Below, in pieces: positions 1 through 5,665 of a stretch of DNA of 9,017 bases (the stretch's first letter is position 1; every line of letters begins with the position of its first letter). The notes under the pieces were generated by a model. It worked only from the letters and a program-made list of their open reading frames with translations. It made no database searches and was not told where the DNA came from. Position numbers and translations under genes: made by a program. Source of the stretch: Planctomycetota bacterium (GTDB taxonomy: Bacteria; Planctomycetota; Phycisphaerae; Phycisphaerales; SM1A02); contig JAPUKX010000160.1 of the NCBI GenBank assembly GCA_027295435.1, forward strand, positions 1 to 9,017. The letters are read 5' to 3'.

Positions 1-614
1 TCTCGTCCCCGCTCGCCGACCAGAGCGATAACGCTGAGGTCGGCATCGGTGTTCTGAGCGATGGTGGCGATGAGCGTAGACTTGCCAATGCCGGGCCCGG
101 AGAAGATGCCCACGCGCTGTCCTTTGCCGATGGTGATCATCGCATCGATCACGCGAACGCCTGTCGGCAAGGGTTGATCGATACGGCGACGGCATAGGGC
201 GCCGGTCGGCGGGGGATCAATCGAGCGGGCGACAACATCGCTTAGCGGCCGACCTCCGTCGATCGGTCGGCCGAGGCCATCGATCACCCGGCCCCTCAGC
301 GAGTTGCCGACTGCGACGGTTCGGCCGGTGCCGGCAGTGGGCTCGGAGACCACTTGCGCACCGGGGGCAATCCCGTCGTTGGAACCGAAGAGCATGACGA
401 TGCTGCGAGAGCCGTCGAATCCGATCACTTCGCCGCCCAGATCGCGCTGCCGCGGCTGGTGGACTGAAGAGTCCGGCAAACGCACGAGCGACCCCACGGG
501 CAGGAGCAGGTCGTCCACGAAGAGCGCCAATCCACGCACGGCCGCCACCGTGCCAACAACCTCCTGAGCCTGCAGCCTTCGCAGCGTGTGGATTTGTGCG
601 CCCAGGACGGTCAT
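1..614 (-). CDS. fliI: FliI, flagellar type III export ATPase (N-terminal 204 codons, cut by window edge)
   Basis: ATPase of the flagellar type III export apparatus, related to the F1 beta subunit; it forms a ring at the cytoplasmic base of the motor and works with FliH to prepare export substrates. My translation from the ATG at 614 is open to the window edge. Residues 1-100 form the N-terminal beta-barrel domain; residues 105-120 carry GRVIDGLGRPIDG, typical of this ATPase family. The P-loop is at 172-180 (SGPGIGKST), followed by NTDADLSVIALVGERGR, the stretch after the P-loop in FliI. Catalytic Glu, Walker B and C-terminal domain lie outside the window. The start codon overlaps the fliH stop as ATGA, which suggests translational coupling; a GAGGAG lies about 11 bases upstream. 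The P-loop has Ser where FliI usually has Ala, and Pro-Gly-Ile where Ser-Gly-Val is common. FliI rather than F1/V-type ATPase is supported by fliH next door. Confidence 0.95.
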   Translation of the reverse strand, partial: MTVLGAQIHTLRRLQAQEVVGTVAAVRGLALFVDDLLLPVGSLVRLPDSSVHQPRQRDLGGEVIGFDGSRSIVMLFGSNDGIAPGAQVVSEPTAGTGRTVAVGNSLRGRVIDGLGRPIDGGRPLSDVVARSIDPPPTGALCRRRIDQPLPTGVRVIDAMITIGKGQRVGIFSGPGIGKSTLIATIAQNTDADLSVIALVGERGR

Positions 615-1342
615 GCCGCAGCTGACTCCTCGGGCTCCGCCTGGGATGCTGGGGCCAGAATCGTGGTCACGATGCGGTCAATCTGGCGTTCGATGGTGGC
701 GTCGATACGACCCTTGCCCGAGGCAACAATGCATCCGCCGCGGCTTACTGTCGCTTCTTCGCGAACGTCGATGTGCGCGCACCGGCTCAGCGTTTGGAGC
801 ATATCGGGAAGCACCGACTCAACCATCGGGCGGTCCTCGGGGTTGATCGAGACGGTCACGGCGGTCGGCTCGGCCAGCAGCGCCAACGCTTCGGCCAGTT
901 GATCGGTGACGACGGTGGGATCGGCCTCGATGGTTCGGTGGGTGATTTTGGTTCCCATAGCCAGCGCGAACTCGAGGACGTCCTGGTGGGCAGCATCGAG
1001 CATGGCGTTGCGGTCGGACTCCCATCGCTGGGCTGCTTCCGTCCACGAGGTGATGAGATCTCCAATCTGAGTCTTGAATTGGCCGACGGCTTCTTCGCGG
1101 CCTTGGAGGCGACCTTGCTCACGTCCTTCGGTCAGTCCTTGTTCTTTGCCTTCGGCGTGGCCGCGCTGGGCGGCTTGGGCAACAAGCTCCTGCGCTTCGG
1201 CCTGGCTGTGCTCGAGGATGCGCTGCGCTTCGGCGCGGGCCTGCTCGAGCACGCGCTCAGCCTGACGGTTCAGATCACCTAGATCCAGGACAACGCCTTG
1301 TCTGACAAACCCAGCGGCTTCCGTGTTCTTGATCAAGGCCAT
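611..1342 (-). CDS. fliH: FliH, negative regulator/stator of the flagellar export ATPase
   Basis: FliH (YscL/SctL family, distantly like the V/F-ATPase peripheral stalk) dimerises, binds the FliI N-terminus and tethers it to the C-ring. The 243-residue length is normal. A long helical region (about 24-60, rich in Ala, Glu, Gln) leads into a ladder of six glycines spaced exactly four apart (G61, 65, 69, 73, 77, 81), the GxxxG repeat known for FliH. The C-terminal domain carries GGCIVASGKGRIDATIERQI (202-221), the position and pattern of the conserved FliH/YscL C-terminal motif. A short acidic, Ala-rich tail ends the protein. The start at 1342 has GGAG about 10 bases upstream and lies 29 bases after fliG; no upstream alternative fits. 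The stop overlaps the fliI start by 4 bases. Confidence 0.93.
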   Translation of the reverse strand: MALIKNTEAAGFVRQGVVLDLGDLNRQAERVLEQARAEAQRILEHSQAEAQELVAQAAQRGHAEGKEQGLTEGREQGRLQGREEAVGQFKTQIGDLITSWTEAAQRWESDRNAMLDAAHQDVLEFALAMGTKITHRTIEADPTVVTDQLAEALALLAEPTAVTVSINPEDRPMVESVLPDMLQTLSRCAHIDVREEATVSRGGCIVASGKGRIDATIERQIDRIVTTILAPASQAEPEESAAA

Positions 1343-1371
1343 GGATAAGGGTCTCCGGGCCGACGCGTCCG

Positions 1372-2409
1372 TCAGACGATGAGGTCCTTTTCACCGCGTC
1401 CGGCAATGATGATCTCGCCGGCATCCTCCAGGCGGCGGGCGATGTCCACGATGCGTTGCTGGGCCGCCTCGACATCGCTCAGCCGGACGGGCCCCATGTA
1501 CTGCATATCTTCCTTGATAAGCTCGGCGGCGCGGGCCGACATGTTCGAGTAGACCTTCTCTTTGAGCTCATCGCTGCCGGTCTTCAGCGCCAAGCAGAGC
1601 TCTTCGTTGTCCACTTCCTTCAGGATTGCTTGGATGCCCTTATCATCGACCTTCAGGATGTCCTCGAAAATGAACATGAGCCTGCGGATTGCTTCCACGA
1701 GATCCGGGTCCTCGGATTCGACACCGTCGATGATCGATTTCTCAGTGCTGCGGTCGCAGAGGTTCAGGATCTCGGCAACGGTGGCCACGCCGCCGACCTT
1801 CTCCACGGCGTGCACGAGCACGTTGGACAGGCGGGCCTCCAACCCGGCTTCGACCTCTCGAATGACCTCGGGACTTGTCTGCTCCATGTTGGCCACGCGG
1901 CGAACCACCTCGATCTGCTTCTCAGAAGGCAGGCCCACGAGGATCTCCGAAGCCTTGTGATGAGACAGATGGCTGATGATTAGCGCGATGGTCTGCGGGT
2001 GCTCGTCCTGAATGAACGTCAACAGGTTCTCGCTTTCGGCCTTTTGGAGGAAGGAGAACGGCGTTCGTTGGACCTGATTCTGGATCTGCTGGATGACCCT
2101 GTCCGCGAGCTTGGTATCCAGCGAATCCTTCAGGAGTGCCTTGGCGTAATCCAGGCCGCCCTCCTTCAGGTACAGCGAGGCCATGCGGAGCGTATAGAAC
2201 TCCTCGACCACCCGCTCAGAGAGATCGGCAGGCACTTCGCCCAGCGAGGCCAGCGTCCGAGTGACTTCCTCGACCTGGTCGGTCGAAAGCTGCTTGAGCA
2301 ACGCCCCGGCAACCTCGTGGGGGAGGCTCAGCAGAATGATCGCCGCCTTGACGATTCCCTCCAGCTCCTCCACCTTGGTGGGTAATTTTTGTCCGGGGTA
2401 CAAAGGCAT
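1372..2409 (-). CDS. fliG: FliG, flagellar motor switch protein
   Basis: FliG forms the upper C-ring on FliF and takes torque from the MotA/MotB stator. The 345-residue length is standard. The N-terminal domain (about 15-105) would bind the FliF tail. The middle domain has the EHPQ motif (136-139), part of the FliM-binding surface. The hinge and MFxF-type motif appear as MFIF (245-248). The C-terminal torque helix contains LALKTGSDELKEKVYSNMSA (273-292) and then EDMQYMGPVRLSDVE; K276, R293, D301 and R309 match the charged residues known to face MotA by my reading. Nothing essential looks missing. It starts 14 bases after fliF and has no clear Shine-Dalgarno at normal spacing (a GAGG lies about 20 bases upstream inside fliF), so translation is probably coupled to fliF. 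Confidence 0.97.
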   Translation of the reverse strand: MPLYPGQKLPTKVEELEGIVKAAIILLSLPHEVAGALLKQLSTDQVEEVTRTLASLGEVPADLSERVVEEFYTLRMASLYLKEGGLDYAKALLKDSLDTKLADRVIQQIQNQVQRTPFSFLQKAESENLLTFIQDEHPQTIALIISHLSHHKASEILVGLPSEKQIEVVRRVANMEQTSPEVIREVEAGLEARLSNVLVHAVEKVGGVATVAEILNLCDRSTEKSIIDGVESEDPDLVEAIRRLMFIFEDILKVDDKGIQAILKEVDNEELCLALKTGSDELKEKVYSNMSARAAELIKEDMQYMGPVRLSDVEAAQQRIVDIARRLEDAGEIIIAGRGEKDLIV

Positions 2410-2423
2410 GTCTGCGGCAGGTC

Positions 2424-4082
2424 TTAGGCCTCAACTCTGATCCATCGGCGGAGGAGGCCGGCCGCTTCATCAGGATTCTTGTTCACCATGTCGCTGATCT
2501 GATCGAGCATTTGTTGGCGGCGCAGCGCATCGTCGTCCAGCTCCACCCCCTCCAGCGCCAGGGCGGCCTCTTCCGCCTCGCCCACGATGTCACCGTGGTC
2601 TGATCGCAAGGTGGGCGGAACACCCGCCACTTCGGCCGGCGAAGGCAGCCCCGCCCGGGCGCCGGCTTTGCGCACCATCATGAACATCATGGCCAGGCTC
2701 ACTAGCGCCAACCCGCCGAGCCCGACGTACTTCACCAGATTGCCGCCAACCGGGCCGCCGCTCCAGCCGCCAGCCGGCAATTCAGTTCCCGCGGACACCA
2801 GCAGGGGAGCCTGACCGAGGTCGGTAATCATGCTCACCACCACCGTTCCCGGCGTGGCATCGTCGAACGCGGCGGTGTCGATGAGCGGCTCGACGTCCGT
2901 TCTGATCCGTGCTGTCTCGGCCTTGACGATCATCTGGAGGGCCGCGTCGTCCGGGACCGCCTCCGGATCGCCCTGGTCCAGTTGATACTTGCTGAGGAAG
3001 TAGGACCGCGGCACGCCGATGACCGCGTTGATCTTCAGCGCGTACCCCTTGGGATCGGTAATGTGCATGGCGTCGCGAGGGAAGACCGACTGCATGGTTT
3101 CGTCACTGCGCTCATCAGACATCTGCGAGCCTCGCCCGCCGCCCGGAGCAATGGCGACGCCGGCGTTGGTTTGAACGCCGGGCACTCCGCCTGCAACCGG
3201 CTCGGATGAGGTGATGGTTCGCGAGCCCGAACTCAATGGCCCGACCTTGGGATCCTCGAAGGAGTCGGTCCGCTGCTCAACTTGCGTGGTGTTCACCATC
3301 GCGTTGACGGCGATTCGCACACCCGCGATGTAGTCCAACGCATTCTCGATCGTCGCCCGGACGTCCCGCTCCACCGCCCGCTTGATTTCAAGGTTCTTCG
3401 TCGACATGAGGAGATCTTCGTGGCGCGCCTGGTGCGGCCGGCCGGTCTTGCCATTAATCACCCTGACGTCTTGGGTCTTGAGCCCGGCGTGCGATCCAGC
3501 CACCAGCTCGGCGATCGCCTCAACCTGGGTCTGAGTCAACTCGCCGCTTCGCGGCTCGACAAAGACCGAAGCTGTGGGGGAAATGTGACTTCGACCGAAT
3601 CCGGGACGGTCCGGCTGGTCGATCACGACCGTCGCGCGCTCGAGGCCTCGGAACCTGCTGATCATCGCCGACAACACGTTCATCTTGGCGACCAGCCAAC
3701 GCCTGCGATGTTGGTCTCTTGTGAGAAACGGACTGTCCTGCTTGATCAACGAATCAAAGTTGATCTGCTCACCGCTGATCACGGCATGATCGGTAAGCTG
3801 AGCCAGGATGGTGTACCTCTGGTCAGCCGGGACCATCAACCGGTTGTCGCGCTGCTCGTATGGAACGCCGGCTGCTTCCAGATAGCTCAGCGCCGCGGCA
3901 CGGGTATCCGCGTTGAGGTTGATCGGCAGAGGCAGCATCGACGGCCGGCCGGCATACTGCGCGACGAGGAACAATGACAACGCGAGAATGACCATCAGCG
4001 AGCCGATCAACAGCTTCGCTGTCGTGGGAAGCCCGCCCAGTTGCTTCCCGATCGCCTCAAACGTTCTCTGCAATGCCTGCAT
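2424..4082 (-). CDS. fliF: FliF, flagellar MS-ring protein
   Basis: FliF builds the MS ring in the inner membrane, the platform for the C-ring, rod and export gate. From the ATG at 4082 it is 552 residues, the usual size. A first membrane helix (about 22-43) is followed by the YscJ/FliF ring-building domain (about 45-215, with VVIDQPDRPGF and SPTASVFVEP) and the second periplasmic domain to about 440, with a Gly/Ser-rich loop near 280-320. A second membrane helix (about 449-470) leads to a cytoplasmic tail ending DMVNKNPDEAAGLLRRWI (531-548), the classic FliG-binding helix. An in-frame ATG exists at 4142, but the 4082 start has GGAGG 7 bases upstream and begins MQALQRTFEAIG, as expected for the family. 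fliG follows after 14 bases. Confidence 0.97.
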   Translation of the reverse strand: MQALQRTFEAIGKQLGGLPTTAKLLIGSLMVILALSLFLVAQYAGRPSMLPLPINLNADTRAAALSYLEAAGVPYEQRDNRLMVPADQRYTILAQLTDHAVISGEQINFDSLIKQDSPFLTRDQHRRRWLVAKMNVLSAMISRFRGLERATVVIDQPDRPGFGRSHISPTASVFVEPRSGELTQTQVEAIAELVAGSHAGLKTQDVRVINGKTGRPHQARHEDLLMSTKNLEIKRAVERDVRATIENALDYIAGVRIAVNAMVNTTQVEQRTDSFEDPKVGPLSSGSRTITSSEPVAGGVPGVQTNAGVAIAPGGGRGSQMSDERSDETMQSVFPRDAMHITDPKGYALKINAVIGVPRSYFLSKYQLDQGDPEAVPDDAALQMIVKAETARIRTDVEPLIDTAAFDDATPGTVVVSMITDLGQAPLLVSAGTELPAGGWSGGPVGGNLVKYVGLGGLALVSLAMMFMMVRKAGARAGLPSPAEVAGVPPTLRSDHGDIVGEAEEAALALEGVELDDDALRRQQMLDQISDMVNKNPDEAAGLLRRWIRVEA

Positions 4083-4089
4083 TCGTCGG

Positions 4090-4094
4090 CCTCC
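4090..4094 (-). promoter_or_regulatory. Shine-Dalgarno of fliF (decides the start)
   Basis: The minus strand reads GGAGG, then 7 bases, then the ATG at 4082. This favours 4082 over the in-frame ATG at 4142, whose extra 20 residues (rich in Arg and Ala) do not look like FliF. Confidence 0.85.
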
Positions 4095-4112
4095 ATGCCA
4101 TACCGTTGGCGG

Positions 4113-4131
4113 CGCCGCTCTCCGAGCGGCG
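4113..4131 (-). other. Perfect 8-bp stem, 3-base loop hairpin in the fliE-fliF spacer
   Basis: The minus strand reads CGCCGCTC-GGA-GAGCGGCG, a perfect inverted repeat in the 121-base spacer between fliE and fliF, with its 3' end about 30 bases before the fliF start. There is no T-run after it (next bases are ccgccaacgg), so it is not a standard intrinsic terminator. It could protect or process the mRNA and set the ratio of small rod proteins to FliF. The structure is seen; the role is inference. Confidence 0.55.
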
Positions 4132-4203
4132 GATATACACATTCGCCCATCCGCTCACCCAGCCATCCTGGCCCAGGCGGCGACCGGCTCAGGTGTCGCC
4201 AGA

Positions 4204-4515
4204 TCACACGCGCAACTGTTTCACCTCGTCATAGGCATCCATCACCTTGTTGCGCACCTGCAGCAGGAGCCGAAAGGCGGTGTCCGCCTTCTTCGTGGCA
4301 ATCATCACGCTCTCCAGATCATCGCGGCGGCCTGCAGCAAGGTCCTCGATCGCTTCCGTGGCGTCACGCTGCAACTGGTTCACCTTCTCAATCTGCTCCT
4401 GCAACTGCTCCTTGAAGCCGGGGCCCTGCTGAGAATCACGGCCAAGGCCGGGAACGACAGGCAGCGGCCGGTTGATTGCTCCGCTCGTTGAAATCAGTCC
4501 AAGGGGGTCGGTCAT
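4204..4515 (-). CDS. fliE: FliE, MS-ring/rod junction protein
   Basis: FliE joins the MS ring to the proximal rod and is among the first substrates exported. The 103-residue protein has a variable N-terminus rich in Gly and Pro (1-34), then two helices. The C-terminal block ESVMIATKKADTAFRLLLQV (68-87) followed by RNKVMDAYDEVKQLRV is diagnostic of FliE. The start at 4515 gives MTDPLGLIS; upstream in the mRNA is a C-rich heptamer array and no Shine-Dalgarno. flgC ends 82 bases upstream and fliF begins 121 bases downstream, loose spacing compared with fliF-fliG-fliH-fliI. Confidence 0.95.
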   Translation of the reverse strand: MTDPLGLISTSGAINRPLPVVPGLGRDSQQGPGFKEQLQEQIEKVNQLQRDATEAIEDLAAGRRDDLESVMIATKKADTAFRLLLQVRNKVMDAYDEVKQLRV

Positions 4516-4522
4516 GGTGTAG

Positions 4523-4564
4523 GAAGGGGTCAGGAGTCAGGGGTTAGGGGTTAAGGGTTAGGGT
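4523..4564 (-). repeat. Degenerate heptamer tandem repeat in the fliE leader (six units)
   Basis: Six 7-base units in tandem. On the mRNA-sense strand, in order: ACCCTAA, CCCTTAA, CCCCTAA, CCCCTGA, CTCCTGA, CCCCTTC; then CTACACC and the fliE ATG. The array is almost purely C/T/A and occupies the place of a Shine-Dalgarno. It resembles the array before flgC in unit sequence, direction and last unit. Short tandem heptamers are known as dispersed intergenic repeats in some bacteria, for example cyanobacteria. Function unknown. Confidence 0.85.
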
Positions 4565-4597
4565 GTCAGAAAATCTAGCCTCAATTCTCACGCCGCT

Positions 4598-5002
4598 TCA
4601 CGCAAGAATCTGAAGGGCAACGCTGATCATCGACTTCGTAGCCTCAATGGCGGTAATGTTCGCTTCGTACGCTCGCAACGCCTCCAGCGCGTTCATCTGC
4701 TCCACCACGGAGTCAACATTCGGATACTCGACGTATCCATCGGCATCCGCGAACGGCGAGCCCGGCTGGTACTTGGGCGTGAGCCGGCCCTGGTCAATCT
4801 GAATCGACGCGACGTGTACGCCTTGCGCTGATCCGCGAGCGGGATCGCCCGTGGCAAACACAACGAAGCGCCGCCGATACGGCTCATACTCGCCCCGGGC
4901 ATTGAGGATTGCGTCCTTGTTTGCAACGTTTGCGGCGATCACGGTCAGTCGCGTTCGCTGGGCGACCAGGGCTGAGGTTGAGATGTCCAGAGCGCCGTAC
5001 AT
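4598..5002 (-). CDS. flgC: FlgC, flagellar proximal rod protein
   Basis: FlgC is a proximal rod subunit exported through the flagellar type III system without a cleaved signal. Its 134 residues match the family. The N-terminal helix MYGALDISTSALVAQR leads to the rod-protein signature ANVAN (24-28), here followed by KDAIL rather than the usual NT-type run. The middle has YQPGSPFADADGYVEYPNV (78-96), and the C-terminal helix has MNALEALRAYEANITAIEAT (103-122) and a KSMISVALQIL end, all characteristic of FlgC. The start is fixed by the conserved N-terminus, yet no Shine-Dalgarno precedes it: the leader is a C-rich heptamer array ending 4 bases before the ATG. flgB stops 90 bases upstream. Confidence 0.96.
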   Translation of the reverse strand: MYGALDISTSALVAQRTRLTVIAANVANKDAILNARGEYEPYRRRFVVFATGDPARGSAQGVHVASIQIDQGRLTPKYQPGSPFADADGYVEYPNVDSVVEQMNALEALRAYEANITAIEATKSMISVALQILA

Positions 5003-5006
5003 GGGG

Positions 5007-5050
5007 GAAGGAGTCAGGGGTCAGGGGTGTTAGGAGTTCGGAGTTCGGTA
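5007..5050 (-). repeat. Degenerate heptamer tandem repeat in the flgC leader (six units, one 2-base insert)
   Basis: On the mRNA-sense strand: TACCGAA, CTCCGAA, CTCCTAA, then CA, then CCCCTGA, CCCCTGA, CTCCTTC, followed by CCCC and the flgC ATG. The unit matches the array before fliE (CCCCTGA, CTCCTGA, C(C/T)CCTTC), and the orientation and position relative to the downstream gene are the same. The 2-base insert shifts the phase between the first three and last three units. Confidence 0.82.
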
Positions 5051-5092
5051 TCGGGACGGTTTGGCTGCCGCTCGAAAGGCGGCGCGAGGAGT

Positions 5093-5527
5093 CTAAATGC
5101 GCTCTCGGATTGCGGTGTTGATGAGATCGAAGCGGCTGCGAAGTAGGTCAGCCGCCAGACGGAAGGTCATGAAGTTCTCGACGAGGGCCTGCATGATTCG
5201 TTCGAGGTCGCGGTCGTTGCCGTCGTGGAACAGGATGTTGGCGCCGATCGGCTCCGGATGAAGCGTTACGCCGATTCGATCGAACTCGACTTGCGGCGAA
5301 TCCTCAAGGATGAACCTGCCGCCGGCCAGGCCATGCCTCTCGCGACGAGCGTCAACGGCCTCGCCCAATTGGTCCTGAAACGCACGGACCGAAACGTCTA
5401 CGGGTCGGAACCCCGGCGTATCGAGGTTAGCGATATTGTTGACGATCACCCGATGCCGCTGGCCGGCGAACTCGAGCAGCCGCTGCAAGACGGGAATGGC
5501 GCCTCCGTTGGTTAAGCCGTCGATCAT
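5093..5527 (-). CDS. flgB: FlgB, flagellar proximal rod protein
   Basis: FlgB is the proximal rod subunit next to FliE and the first of the downstream structural genes. From the ATG at 5527 it has 144 residues, as usual. The N-terminal rod signature is NNIANLDTPGF (30-40). The C-terminal half carries DGNDRDLERIMQALVENFM (102-120), the FlgB version of the axial-protein motif, and ends in a helix with FDLINTAIRERI. The open frame reaches back to an ATG at 5572, but the 5527 start has GGAGGT 7 bases upstream and removes a non-homologous extension. A candidate sigma-54 promoter lies 41-55 bases before this start. Together with flgC and fliE it forms the flgBC-fliE group seen in many flagellar clusters. 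Confidence 0.95.
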   Translation of the reverse strand: MIDGLTNGGAIPVLQRLLEFAGQRHRVIVNNIANLDTPGFRPVDVSVRAFQDQLGEAVDARRERHGLAGGRFILEDSPQVEFDRIGVTLHPEPIGANILFHDGNDRDLERIMQALVENFMTFRLAADLLRSRFDLINTAIRERI

Positions 5528-5534
5528 CGACCGG

Positions 5535-5540
5535 ACCTCC
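5535..5540 (-). promoter_or_regulatory. Shine-Dalgarno of flgB (decides the start)
   Basis: The minus strand reads GGAGGT, 7 bases before the ATG at 5527. It selects the 144-residue FlgB over longer in-frame starts at 5566 and 5572. Confidence 0.88.
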
Positions 5541-5567
5541 GACAACGAGCTCCGCTGCAACAACATC

Positions 5568-5585
5568 TGCAAACCGCGGACCGTT
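5568..5585 (-). promoter_or_regulatory. Candidate sigma-54 promoter for flgB
   Basis: The minus strand reads AACGGTCCGCGGTTTGCA. The invariant GG (5582-5581) and GC (5570-5569) are exactly 10 bases apart, and the -12 box TTGCA is perfect; the -24 box is weaker (GGTCCG against GGCACG). Transcription would begin near 5557, giving a leader of about 30 bases with a well-placed Shine-Dalgarno. The gene just upstream is a sigma-54 activator, which supports the call. GG-N10-GC occurs by chance in GC-rich DNA, so this remains a candidate. Confidence 0.5.
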
Positions 5586-5592
5586 GATCAAC
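5583..5592. promoter_or_regulatory. 10-base perfect palindrome next to the putative -24 box
   Basis: GTTGATCAAC is a perfect palindrome directly upstream of the GG of the candidate promoter. It could be an operator, but a single 10-base palindrome is weak evidence. Confidence 0.25.
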
Positions 5593-5626
5593 TGCCGCCC
5601 TCCCCACGCCCCAGCCACATTCGACA

Positions 5627-5641
5627 GCGCAGGAGCTGCGC
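5627..5641. promoter_or_regulatory. GCGCAG dyad (possible activator site or hairpin) after the activator gene
   Basis: A perfect dyad GCGCAG-GAG-CTGCGC is centred at 5634, about 77 bases upstream of the predicted start of flgB transcription; a further CTGCGC lies at 5654-5659. Enhancer-like sites for NtrC-type activators usually sit at such distances. As RNA it would be a 6-bp stem with a 3-base loop, 24 bases after the activator stop and with no T-run, so a terminator is less likely. Confidence 0.35.
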
Positions 5642-5665
5642 GGCTGGCAGGATCTGCGCACCGGA

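Noticed and set aside
773..1282. Plus-strand frame with hydrophobic Leu/Gly/Phe runs opposite fliH
   Set aside because: The hydrophobic look comes from the complement of Glu/Gln/Ala codons in the FliH coiled coil; no ribosome site and no family resemblance.
1456..1983. Plus-strand frame (175 codons) opposite fliG
   Set aside because: Fully inside the conserved fliG gene; composition typical of an antisense shadow.
3282..3977. Plus-strand open frame (231 codons) opposite fliF
   Set aside because: Shadow of fliF with His/Arg-rich sequence and no recognisable domain.
4523..4564. CCCTAA-like units considered as a telomere-like or CRISPR array
   Set aside because: The units are only 7 bases, degenerate and without spacers; they fit a short tandem heptamer repeat.
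5067..5083. Five-base-pair hairpin (GCCGC/GCGGC) just after flgB
   Set aside because: Short stem with a 7-base loop and no T-run; expected by chance in this GC-rich spacer.
5627..5641. Intrinsic terminator after the activator gene
   Set aside because: The stem is only 6 bp and the minus strand after it (tgtcgaatgtgg) has no T-run.
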